Of a stretch of 5,512 bases of DNA, positions 1 through 5,284 are shown one piece after another; positions within the stretch are counted from its first letter, which is position 1; every line of letters starts with the position of its first letter. A program made the translations under genes and the position numbers. The stretch is from Actinomycetota bacterium (GTDB lineage: Bacteria > Actinomycetota > Thermoleophilia > Gaiellales > Gaiellaceae): NCBI GenBank assembly GCA_005885565.1, contig VAXK01000243.1, forward strand, positions 1-5,512, in the 5' to 3' direction. The notes below the pieces were generated by a model that worked only from the letters and a program-made list of their open reading frames with translations, was not told where the DNA came from and made no database searches.

Positions 1-77
1 GGATCGAGTCCGAGCACGATCTGGCTGCGGCGCTCCTCGACGAGCGCCGCGAGCCGATCGGAGAAAGGGCCCGGCAC
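1..77 (-). CDS. pyrF: Orotidine 5'-phosphate decarboxylase, N-terminal fragment (runs off the left edge)
   Basis: Only the first 25 codons are in the window; the rest lies to the left. PyrF decarboxylates OMP to UMP, the last step of de novo pyrimidine synthesis in the cytoplasm. The visible residues include RLAALVEERRSQIVLGLDP, which resembles the start of the actinobacterial-type (subfamily 2) PyrF, where a short amphipathic helix leads into a first beta strand ending in GLDP; the Asp of this strand is part of the nucleotide-binding region in the family. The start chosen is GTG at 77-75, preceded by a purine-rich GAGGG a few bases upstream; no ATG lies in frame in the short gap above it. 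The gene lies 58 bp downstream of the HU gene on the same strand, so read-through from HU is possible. Identification rests on about 20 residues, so it is good but not certain. Confidence 0.75.
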   Translation of the reverse strand, partial: MPGPFSDRLAALVEERRSQIVLGLD

Positions 78-135
78 GCCCTCGGTTCTACCGAAGGCGC
101 TCAGCCGGCGAGCTGTGGTGACTGAATCCGGAGAA

Positions 136-483
136 CTAGAAGTTGCCGCCGCCTCCGCCGCCACCGCCACCGCCGTTGCCGCCGCCGCCGTTGCCGCCTC
201 CACCGCCACCGCTCTTCACGGCGGTCTTGAGGGCGGAGCCGGCGCTGAAGCGTGGAACGCGGCTGGCCGCGATCTGAATCCGCTCTCCGGTCTGCGGGTT
301 GACGCCCTGGCGCGCCCCGCGCTGGGCGACCGTGAACTTGCCGAAGCCGGTGAAGGCGACCTCGCCCCCGCGGGCGAGTGTCTCCTCGATGACGGTGAGG
401 ACCGAGTCGACCGCCTTCCCGGCCTCGCTCTTGCCGAGGCCGGACCGGTTTGCCACCTGATCGACGAACTCTTGCTTGGTCAC
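136..483 (-). CDS. HU-family DNA-binding protein with a polyglycine C-terminal tail
   Basis: HU proteins are small dimeric nucleoid proteins that bind and bend DNA with little sequence specificity. Residues 1-90 are a full-length HU fold: an N-terminal helical dimerisation part (TKQEFVDQVANRSGLGKSEA), the core GFGKF at 46-50, and the DNA-binding arm with RQGVNPQTGERIQI at 58-71, in which Pro63 corresponds to the DNA-intercalating proline of HU/IHF. From residue 92 to 115 the protein is a tail of six Gly, Asn, four Gly, Asn, ten Gly, Asn, Phe. This differs from the Lys/Ala/Pro-rich tails known from mycobacterial and streptomycete HU proteins, because it carries no charge. The start is GTG at 483-481, supported by a strong GGGGG Shine-Dalgarno core at 492-496, 8 nt upstream. 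The gene has its own likely promoter and lies between the tldE gene (142 bp upstream) and pyrF (58 bp downstream). The family assignment is very secure; the function of the tail is unknown. Confidence 0.96.
   Translation of the reverse strand: MTKQEFVDQVANRSGLGKSEAGKAVDSVLTVIEETLARGGEVAFTGFGKFTVAQRGARQGVNPQTGERIQIAASRVPRFSAGSALKTAVKSGGGGGGNGGGGNGGGGGGGGGGNF
142..210 (-). repeat. GC-rich trinucleotide repeat encoding the HU glycine tail
   Basis: On the plus strand this is a run of gcc/acc/tcc triplets interrupted by gtt. On the coding strand it reads GGN glycine codons (6, then 4, then 10) separated by AAC asparagine codons. Glycine codons are mostly GGC, with some GGT and GGA, so it is not a pure microsatellite, but it is repetitive enough to change length by replication slippage in steps of 3 bp without breaking the frame. 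Confidence 0.9.
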
Positions 484-488
484 CGTTG

Positions 489-499
489 CTTCCCCCTTT
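489..499 (-). promoter_or_regulatory. Strong ribosome binding site of the HU gene
   Basis: On the minus strand the segment reads AAAGGGGGAAG, with the G5 core at 492-496 and an 8-nt gap to the GTG start at 483. It is the clearest Shine-Dalgarno site in the window and fits an abundant protein such as HU. It decides the GTG start. Confidence 0.7.
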
Positions 500-519
500 T
501 TCGCGTTTTGCGAGAAGCG

Positions 520-528
520 ACGCTAACA
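520..528 (-). promoter_or_regulatory. Candidate extended -10 promoter of the HU gene
   Basis: The minus strand reads TGT-TAGCGT, which matches an extended -10 (TGn followed by TAnnnT). Transcription would begin near position 513, giving a leader of about 30 nt that contains the Shine-Dalgarno site. No good -35 hexamer is seen at 16-18 bp spacing; a TTGTCC at 537-542 is only 11 bp away. An extended -10 can work without a strong -35, so the assignment is plausible but unproven. Confidence 0.4.
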
Positions 529-556
529 GTCTTTGCGGACAACTTTGGCCTCCAAG

Positions 557-572
557 CCGCATTCCAATGCGG
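557..572. repeat. Inverted repeat between tldE and HU genes
   Basis: CCGCATTCCAATGCGG has perfect 7-bp arms around a central CC. As RNA it would fold as a 6-bp stem with a 4-nt loop. There is no T-run after it on either strand, so it is not a standard intrinsic terminator. It lies upstream of the candidate HU promoter and could be an operator half, a weak hairpin ending the tldE transcript, or chance. Confidence 0.45.
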
Positions 573-573
573 T

Positions 574-588
574 TCCTTCGCGGAAGGA
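574..588. repeat. Second inverted repeat downstream of tldE
   Basis: TCCTTCGCGGAAGGA has 6-bp arms with a GCG loop and sits one base away from the neighbouring inverted repeat. Together the two hairpins lie 38-70 nt past the tldE stop codon and could slow or end transcription of the tldD-tldE operon. No uridine tract follows, so any terminator role would be Rho-assisted or partial. Confidence 0.4.
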
Positions 589-625
589 GCGGGGATTTTC
601 GGGCTGAACCGCGCCTTTTCAGGCC

Positions 626-1978
626 TCAGGAGCCCGAAACCGCCATCTCCCGCAGCAGGAGCGGGGCCGCCCGAACGCTGCCCCCAAAGGGCACCCAGCG
701 AGCCTCCGATCCCACTGCGGCCACCGATTTGAGCATCGAAACGAGATCGCTCGCGATCGTTATCTCGCGCACCGGGGCGGCGAGCTCCCCGCCCTCGATG
801 AGCCTCCCGGTGGCGCCCACCGAGAAGGTGCCGGACACCGGGTTCACGCCTGAGTGCAGCCCGGCGACGTCCGTCACCAGCAGCCCATCCCCGGCCTCGG
901 CCACGAGCTCCTCGAGGGTCGCGTGCCCGGGCTCGGCCACGAGGTTGCTCGTGCCCACGGACGGCGGGCTGCGATAGGAGGATCGCTCCGCGCTACCCGT
1001 GCTCGACCGGCCGGCGCGGCGCGCGGTGCGCGAGTCGAACAGGAAGGTGAGCAGGCGCCCGTCCTCGAGCAGCGGCAGGCGACGGCGCGCCACCCCCTCG
1101 CCGTCGAAGGGCGAGCTCGAGAGCCCGTCGGTGAGGGTGGCGTCGTCCGCAAGGCGGAGCTCAGCCGTAGCGATCTCCTCCCCCTCGCGATCGGCGAAGA
1201 GCGAGCGGCCGCGCTGAACGGCGTCGGCGGACAGCATCCCGCCGATGAACCCGAGGAAGCTGGCGGAGACGAGCGCGTCGAGCACGACCGGGCAGCGGCG
1301 ACTCGACGGCTGCCGCGCGCCGGCGAGCGACGCCGCGCGCGCGGCCGCCTCGGTCCCGATCGCGTCGGGGTCGAGCGCCTCCGGACCGCGCCCGAGCCCC
1401 AGGCCGAGCCCCGTCATCAGGTCCGATCCCTCTCCCGCGAACGCCGACACGTACGCCCACGCGGCACTGGACTCGAAGGAGCTCGCGAATCCGTGCGAGT
1501 TCGCCAGCGCCCGCGCGCCGTCGACGTCCGCGTACACCACCTGCTCGACCTGGGAGACGCTCGGGTGCGCGCGGGCGGCTCTCTCGGCCCGCAGCGCCAG
1601 CTCGACCTTGCGCTCGGTCGTGAAGCGATCGACCTCCCGGGACCGGAGGTCGCCCACGGCGGCGGCGCCGGTCTCCTCGGGCAGGCCGTCGTGCTCGTCG
1701 GGGTCCGCGACCCGTGCCGCCTCGGTCGCCGCGGCACCGACGTCGCCGAGGCCGGAGTCGCTCAGGTCGGTGCCGTAGGCGTAGCCGGACCGCGCGTCGA
1801 GGAACGCGCGAACGCCGACCCCGCGGCTCGCCGCGTCGGTGAGGCTCTCGACCGCACCGCCGTAGACCCGGATCTCGCGCTCGACGCCCTCCTCGGCGTA
1901 GCCCTCGGCGTCGCTCGCCCCAGCCGCGATGGCCGCCTCGACCGCGCGGCGCGCGGCCGCCTCGAGGTCCGCGCTCAT
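626..1978 (-). CDS. tldE: TldE/PmbA, non-metal partner subunit of the TldD/TldE peptidase
   Basis: TldE pairs with TldD to form a cytoplasmic heteromeric peptidase. In E. coli the pair matures microcin B17 and degrades the CcdA antitoxin; the active zinc site is in TldD, while TldE shapes the substrate chamber. The 450-aa length equals that of E. coli PmbA. Visible family features are an N-terminal alpha/beta domain (residues 1 to about 215), the C-terminal domain starting PVVLDALVSASFLGFIGGML at 230-249, LLTFLFDSRTA at 309-319, HSGVNPVSGTFSVGATG at 375-391 and GELAAPVREITIAS at 397-410. There is no HExxH, as expected for TldE. The ATG start at 1978-1976 overlaps the tldD stop as ATGA; the frame stays open further upstream but that stretch is the shadow of tldD. 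The overlap implies coupled translation and roughly matched amounts of the two subunits. It is the last gene of the four-gene operon. No frameshift or missing part is seen. Confidence 0.95.
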   Translation of the reverse strand: MSADLEAAARRAVEAAIAAGASDAEGYAEEGVEREIRVYGGAVESLTDAASRGVGVRAFLDARSGYAYGTDLSDSGLGDVGAAATEAARVADPDEHDGLPEETGAAAVGDLRSREVDRFTTERKVELALRAERAARAHPSVSQVEQVVYADVDGARALANSHGFASSFESSAAWAYVSAFAGEGSDLMTGLGLGLGRGPEALDPDAIGTEAAARAASLAGARQPSSRRCPVVLDALVSASFLGFIGGMLSADAVQRGRSLFADREGEEIATAELRLADDATLTDGLSSSPFDGEGVARRRLPLLEDGRLLTFLFDSRTARRAGRSSTGSAERSSYRSPPSVGTSNLVAEPGHATLEELVAEAGDGLLVTDVAGLHSGVNPVSGTFSVGATGRLIEGGELAAPVREITIASDLVSMLKSVAAVGSEARWVPFGGSVRAAPLLLREMAVSGS

Positions 1979-3360
1979 GCGGCCGTCCCGCCGACCGTCA
2001 GCGCGCCTATGCGCACGTGTGGCTGCCCCACCCCGGCTGCAACGCGCTGACCGGCCTTGCCGCAGTAGCCGGTACCGATCTCCAGGTCGCCCGCGATCCC
2101 GTCGACGGCCCGAAGCGCCTCGAGCCCGTTCCCGATGAGCGTCGCGCCCCGCACGGGCGCGGTCACCCGCCCCCCCTCGATCAGGTAGCCCTCGGAGACG
2201 CCGAACACGAAGTCGCCCGTCGCCGGCTCCACCTGCCCGCCGCCGAACGAGACTGCATAGAGGCCCCGCTCGACCCCCTCGATGAGCTCCTCGGGCGTGG
2301 CCTCGCCCGGGGCGAAGAACGTGTTCGTCATCCGCGGCACCGGGAGGTGGCGGAACGACTCTCGCCGGCCGTTGCCCGTCGAGGCGACGCCGTCCTTCCG
2401 CGCGCGCACGAGGTCGTAGAGGTAGGAGGTCAGGCGGCCCTCCTCGATGATGGTGGTGCGCTGGGTGGGCGTGCCCTCGTCGTCTATCCCCTCGCTCCCC
2501 CACGCGCCGGGCCGGCTGCCGTCGTCGTACGCGGTGACCAGCTCCGGCGCGACCGCCTCGCCGAGCTTCCCGGCGTAGACACTCGCGCTCTTCTGGACGG
2601 CGTCCGCCTCGAGGCCGTGGCCCACCGCCTCGTGGAGGAGGACGCCCCCGAACGCGTTCCCGACGACGACCGGCATCGGCCCGCTCGGCGCCGGCCGGGC
2701 GTCGAGCAGGGCGACGGCCGTGCGCGCCGCCTTCGCCGCCACCTCCTCCGGGTGCTCGACGAGCAGCTCGAAGCCGGCGTGACCGCCGCGCGTCTCGCTA
2801 CCGGTCTCGACGACGCCGTCGCGGCGTGCCACGACCTGGACGGCCAGCCGGACCCGCGTGCGGTCGTCGGCGGCGGCCACGCCGTCGGAGTTGTAGACCT
2901 CCACCACGCGACGGCCCTCGACGTAGCCGACGCTCACCTGCGCGACCTCGGCGCCGGCCGAGCGTGCCGTCTCGTCGCACGAGCGCAGGAGCTCCGCCTT
3001 GCGCGCCGCGTCGACGTCCTCGGGCGCCAGCTCGACCGGGTGCCTCGATCCGCCGCTGGCAGGCTCGAGCCGCACGCCCGGCGAGGCGGGAGCGCCCGCC
3101 GCCTGCGCCACGGAGTCGGCAACCCGCATCAGGTCTTCCTCCGCCAGGCCGTCGACGTGCCCGAAGTAGGAGCTCTCGCCCGAGACCACCCGCACCGATG
3201 CTCCGAGCTCGCGGCCGGACTGGGGGCGCTCGACGCGCCGGTCGTCGAGGGTCAGCCCGAACCCGCGTCGGTCCTCCGCGTAGACCTCCGCGAGCTCGCC
3301 GCCTCGGCGCAGGGCCCGCTCGATGGCCCGCTGGGCGAGCGCGGGGTCGAGGAGGGTCAC
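1975..3360 (-). CDS. tldD: TldD, zinc metalloprotease subunit of the TldD/TldE peptidase
   Basis: TldD is the catalytic zinc subunit of the TldD/TldE complex, which cleaves unfolded peptides threaded into its cavity. The zinc motif is intact: LLHEAVGHGLEAD at 241-253 gives His243, Glu244 and His247, and the third ligand is Cys433 in GTGYCGKAGQ (429-438), followed by the family GVGQPHVRIG tail. Residues 1 to about 225 form the N-terminal substrate-chamber domain (YFGHVDG at 65-71, VYNSDG at 155-160). Other conserved stretches are SEGIDDEGTPTQRTT (289-303), RMTNTFFAPGEA (343-354) and GGGQVEPATGDFVFGVSEGY (373-392). The length of 461 aa is near the family norm (E. coli 481). The start is GTG at 3360-3358, overlapping the stop of the preceding small gene as GTGA, with purine-rich sequence just upstream. 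Its own TGA overlaps the tldE ATG. It appears fully functional. Confidence 0.97.
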   Translation of the reverse strand: MTLLDPALAQRAIERALRRGGELAEVYAEDRRGFGLTLDDRRVERPQSGRELGASVRVVSGESSYFGHVDGLAEEDLMRVADSVAQAAGAPASPGVRLEPASGGSRHPVELAPEDVDAARKAELLRSCDETARSAGAEVAQVSVGYVEGRRVVEVYNSDGVAAADDRTRVRLAVQVVARRDGVVETGSETRGGHAGFELLVEHPEEVAAKAARTAVALLDARPAPSGPMPVVVGNAFGGVLLHEAVGHGLEADAVQKSASVYAGKLGEAVAPELVTAYDDGSRPGAWGSEGIDDEGTPTQRTTIIEEGRLTSYLYDLVRARKDGVASTGNGRRESFRHLPVPRMTNTFFAPGEATPEELIEGVERGLYAVSFGGGQVEPATGDFVFGVSEGYLIEGGRVTAPVRGATLIGNGLEALRAVDGIAGDLEIGTGYCGKAGQRVAAGVGQPHVRIGALTVGGTAA

Positions 3361-3620
3361 CCCTCGGGAGCCTCGGCCGCGGGTGCGTCATCCTCCGACG
3401 AGCTCGACTCGATGGCCGCGCCGTCCATCGCGGCCTCGACCACCCGCTCCGCGATCTCGATCAGCTCGCGCTGGTCGTCGCTGCCCGCCGGAACGACGCG
3501 CGGGGCCCCGCTCGAGTCGTATATGACCGCGCGCGGCTCCCGTTCCTGCTGGCGCCGCCGCACGCCGCCGGCGATCGTGTCGGCGATCCGCGCCGGGATG
3601 GACGCCCGCCGCTCCTTCAC
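3357..3620 (-). CDS. Small uncharacterised protein (87 aa) in the tldD operon
   Basis: I do not recognise a named family. Three parts can be seen: a basic N-terminus (residues 1-30, rich in Arg, with IPARIADTIAGGVRRRQQ likely helical), a short hydrophobic strand-like segment AVIYDSSGAPRVV (31-43), and a helix rich in Glu (about 48-66), followed by a Ser/Asp/Glu/Ala tail (70-87) that looks disordered. There is no signal peptide, membrane segment or cysteine. The GTG start at 3620-3618 overlaps the stop of the Roadblock-like gene as GTGA, and its stop overlaps the tldD start as GTGA. These two overlaps, with uniform GC-rich codon use, argue strongly that it is a real translated gene. By position it may be an adaptor for the Roadblock-like protein or for TldD/TldE; that is a guess from context. 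I have a loose memory of similar short proteins in Solirubrobacterales, which is not evidence of function. Confidence 0.8.
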   Translation of the reverse strand: MKERRASIPARIADTIAGGVRRRQQEREPRAVIYDSSGAPRVVPAGSDDQRELIEIAERVVEAAMDGAAIESSSSEDDAPAAEAPEG

Positions 3621-3982
3621 GCGGGCTTCTCACCCAGGTCAGCCAGTACCTGCCGCAGGTCGTAGAGCATCAGCGAGGACAGCACGAAGCGGCCGGCCAC
3701 CACCGCCAGCGTGAAGCGGCGATCGCGGACCGCGAACACCGAGCCCCGTCCGGTCGCCACCTCGATCTCGCTCGCGCTGCCGGGCTTGCCGCCCGCGGCG
3801 CGGTCCGCACCCTCGATCAGCTCGAGCACGAGCGGGCGCATCCGCTCGGCTCGATCGTCGTCTCCGTGCCAGCTCGCGGCCACCGCTCCGAGCGCATCGA
3901 GCAGCAGCGCACCGCGGATGTCGGTCGAGAGCTCATCGAGGTAGTCCAGCGCCAGCGCCGGCGTAAGAGCGGGTTCGACCAT
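3617..3982 (-). CDS. Roadblock/LC7-like domain protein
   Basis: Roadblock/LC7 proteins are about 120-aa alpha/beta dimers; in bacteria many act with Ras-like GTPases (MglA/MglB type) or occur in actinobacterial regulator operons. This 121-aa protein has the expected order of elements: an N-terminal helix (ALDYLDELSTDI, 11-22), the strand pair GALLLDALGAVAAS (24-37) that resembles the family's signature, a middle helix (about 44-62), a beta meander EIEVATGRGSVFAVRDRRFT (72-91) running on to LAVVAG (92-97), and a C-terminal helix (101-117). No GTPase gene is in the window. The start chosen is ATG at 3982-3980, because the domain begins right after it; the frame also contains a GTG at 4066-4064 that would add 28 poorly conserved-looking, Arg-rich residues. 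Neither start has a strong Shine-Dalgarno site. The stop overlaps the next gene's start as GTGA. It is the first gene of the operon leading to tldD-tldE. The fold call is made by eye from pattern, so moderate confidence; existence of the gene is firmer. Confidence 0.72.
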   Translation of the reverse strand: MVEPALTPALALDYLDELSTDIRGALLLDALGAVAASWHGDDDRAERMRPLVLELIEGADRAAGGKPGSASEIEVATGRGSVFAVRDRRFTLAVVAGRFVLSSLMLYDLRQVLADLGEKPA

Positions 3983-4066
3983 TAGATGGCCGATCCCGAG
4001 TCCGCGCGCCCCTGGGTGACGCTGCAAATCGTCGCTGAGCCGGCGTCCTCGGGCTCGTCGATGCAC

Positions 4067-4076
4067 TCATGCATGA
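4067..4076. repeat. Palindrome TCATGCATGA in the divergent intergenic region
   Basis: A perfect 10-bp palindrome lies near the middle of the 185-bp gap between the Roadblock-like gene and the small membrane protein gene. The flanking bases do not extend it. It could be a half-operator or chance; it directly abuts the alternative GTG start at 4066 of the Roadblock-like frame. Confidence 0.3.
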
Positions 4077-4155
4077 ACTTCGCCCTGCGTCCTTGGTCAG
4101 CGCGATTTTCGCGTCCCCACGGACACCCGGACCCGAAATCGACCATCTGAACGGG

Positions 4156-4161
4156 CAGAAT
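4156..4161 (+). promoter_or_regulatory. Candidate -10 box of a leaderless promoter for the small membrane protein
   Basis: CAGAAT ends 6 nt before the GTG start at 4168, the distance normally seen between a -10 box and the transcription start. No Shine-Dalgarno sequence precedes the GTG (only a GGG at 4153-4155). Both facts fit a leaderless mRNA starting at the G of GTG, a common arrangement in actinobacteria. No clear -35 element is seen. Confidence 0.35.
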
Positions 4162-4162
4162 A
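4157..4162 (-). promoter_or_regulatory. Candidate -10 box for the Roadblock-tldD-tldE operon
   Basis: The minus strand reads TATTCT, matching TAnnnT; it is the only TAnnnT on this strand between the two divergent genes. Transcription would begin near 4150, giving a leader of about 165-170 nt before the ATG at 3982. It lies on the same bases as the opposing -10 candidate, so the two promoters would be back to back. No convincing -35 (the best is TTCGGG at 15-bp spacing). Confidence 0.3.
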
Positions 4163-4167
4163 GCGCC

Positions 4168-4308
4168 GTGCCGCTGTCCCGAATCGCGTGGATCGTGACC
4201 GTCGCGATCTGCGTCGTCGCCGCAATCCTCGTGCTGCTCAACGGTTACGTCGGGTACTTCTTCGTGCTGCTCGCGGTCGCCGGATCGGCCGCCGTCAACC
4301 TCAGGTAG
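4168..4308 (+). CDS. Small two-helix membrane protein (46 aa)
   Basis: The only complete plus-strand gene called here. After PLSR it reads IAWIVTVAICVVAAILVLL (6-24), a clear transmembrane helix, then NGYVGY as a short turn, then FFVLLAVAGSAAVNL (31-45), a second helix, ending with Arg and TAG. Such a protein would sit in the inner membrane as a hairpin with both ends on the same side, probably cytoplasmic given Arg5 and Arg46. Function is unknown; I recognise only a resemblance to small uncharacterised membrane proteins of related actinobacteria. The GTG start at 4168 is chosen because it directly precedes the hydrophobic part and fits a leaderless promoter; the frame is open back to an ATG at 4069, but those 33 residues are polar and look non-coding. 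The 3' end overlaps the convergent transporter gene by 8 bp. The strongly hydrophobic pattern in an otherwise Arg/Pro/Ala-rich background supports a real gene. Confidence 0.65.
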   Translation: MPLSRIAWIVTVAICVVAAILVLLNGYVGYFFVLLAVAGSAAVNLR

Positions 4309-5284
4309 CGGGACGCTCGCCGGCCGGCGGCGGCGGCTGGGAGGTGCCCTCTGGCTCGAGGTGGATGAGCACGTCGGCGCCCCGGATCCGGCTGCGGATC
4401 TCGTCCTGCAGCTCGTGGCTCAGCCTGTGCGCGCGCTCCAGCGTCGTCCCCTCGCGGAACTGCACGTGCAGATCGATGTAGCGGCGACTGCCGGCGCGGC
4501 GCGCGCGCAACTTGTGGAAGCCCTTGACCTCCTGCCCCGCGCCGTCGCGGATCGCGTCGGCGATCCGCTGGAGCTCCTCCTCGGGCAGCGCCTCGTCGAC
4601 GAGGACCCGCGACGACCGGGTCACGATCCGCACGCCGGACCACACGATGGCGCCCGCCACGACCATTGCCGTGATCGGGTCGAGCCCCTTCACGCCGGTG
4701 ATTGCGACAAGCGCGAGCGCGACCAGAACGCCAAGGGACGTGAGCGCGTCGGTGCGCAGGTGGGCGGAGTCGGCCTCGAGCGCGGGCGAGTCCGTGGCCT
4801 TCGCCCGCCGCGAGAGGTGAGTCGACACGCCGAGGTTCACGACCAGCGAGACCCCCACCGCGGCGATACCGAACCCGAGCGACTCGATCTTGTGCGGCTC
4901 GATCAGCCGCCTCACCGACTCGAACAGGATGATCCCCGCGCCGAGGAGGATCAGCACGCCCTCGAGCGCCGACGCGAGGTTCTCGACCTTCTCGTGCCCG
5001 TACATGTGCGACTCGTCCGCGGGCTCGTCGGCCTTGCGGACCGAGAACAGGGCCACGACCGACGCGAGCAGGTCGATGCTCGAGTGGACGGCCTCGGTGA
5101 TGATCGCGATCGACCCCGTCGCGGCGCCCGCCGCGATCTTCAACACGATCAGCGTGGCGTTGGAGGCGACCGACAACCGCGCCGCGCTTTCCTTGCTCGG
5201 CGCCGCGCGGTCCGGTCGGGCCGGCGCATCCCCGGAGGTCGGCTGCGCCGCGGGGTTGACGGCCTCGGTGAACGTCCGCCTCAT
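4301..5284 (-). CDS. Cation diffusion facilitator (CDF) transporter, probably zinc efflux
   Basis: CDF proteins are inner-membrane dimers that export divalent metal ions in exchange for protons. This 327-aa protein is about the usual length (E. coli FieF/YiiP 300), plus a polar N-terminal extension (1 to about 38) and a Pro-rich end (QPPPPAGERPAT). Six membrane segments fall roughly at 40-60, 62-83, 104-122, 137-156, 178-198 and 203-220. The intramembrane metal site is seen as HSSID (His67, Asp71) in TM2 and HLRTD (His175, Asp179) in TM5; MYGHEKVENLAS at 94-105 is a family signature loop. The cytoplasmic domain (about 235-312) carries His273, His286, His290 and His308 as candidate regulatory metal ligands. 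An HD-HD site favours zinc by analogy with eukaryotic ZnT proteins; FieF itself has DD-HD. The ATG at 5284-5282 overlaps the rdgB stop as ATGA, so it is probably cotranscribed and translationally coupled with rdgB. Substrate is inferred. Confidence 0.93.
   Translation of the reverse strand: MRRTFTEAVNPAAQPTSGDAPARPDRAAPSKESAARLSVASNATLIVLKIAAGAATGSIAIITEAVHSSIDLLASVVALFSVRKADEPADESHMYGHEKVENLASALEGVLILLGAGIILFESVRRLIEPHKIESLGFGIAAVGVSLVVNLGVSTHLSRRAKATDSPALEADSAHLRTDALTSLGVLVALALVAITGVKGLDPITAMVVAGAIVWSGVRIVTRSSRVLVDEALPEEELQRIADAIRDGAGQEVKGFHKLRARRAGSRRYIDLHVQFREGTTLERAHRLSHELQDEIRSRIRGADVLIHLEPEGTSQPPPPAGERPAT

Noticed and set aside
142..210. CRISPR-like or direct-repeat array
   Set aside because: Period is 3 bp with no spacers; it is codon repetition inside the HU gene.
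537..542. TTGTCC as a -35 box for the HU promoter
   Set aside because: It is only 11 bp from the TAGCGT -10 candidate, too short for a working sigma-70 type promoter.
613..624. Small hairpin with GAAA loop just after the tldE stop, considered as terminator
   Set aside because: The stem is only 4 bp and no uridine run follows on the minus strand.
115..732. Plus-strand frame of 205 codons across the HU gene
   Set aside because: Its Ala-rich start is just the complement of the glycine codons of the HU tail; no domain is visible.
854..2050. Plus-strand open frame of 398 codons opposite tldE
   Set aside because: Low-complexity Arg/Ala/Gly-rich product, no family motif, fully antisense to a well-supported gene.
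1979..2503. N-terminal extension of tldE upstream of position 1978
   Set aside because: The frame is open but reads as Arg/Gly/His-rich shadow of tldD; the ATGA overlap and the family length of 450 aa fix the start at 1978.
2017..3714. Long plus-strand open frame (565 codons) antisense to tldD and its upstream gene
   Set aside because: It lies opposite genes with clear family motifs (HEAVGH, Cys433). Its product is rich in Arg, Asp, Val and Leu with no recognisable domain. Long antisense frames are expected at this GC content because stops are rare.
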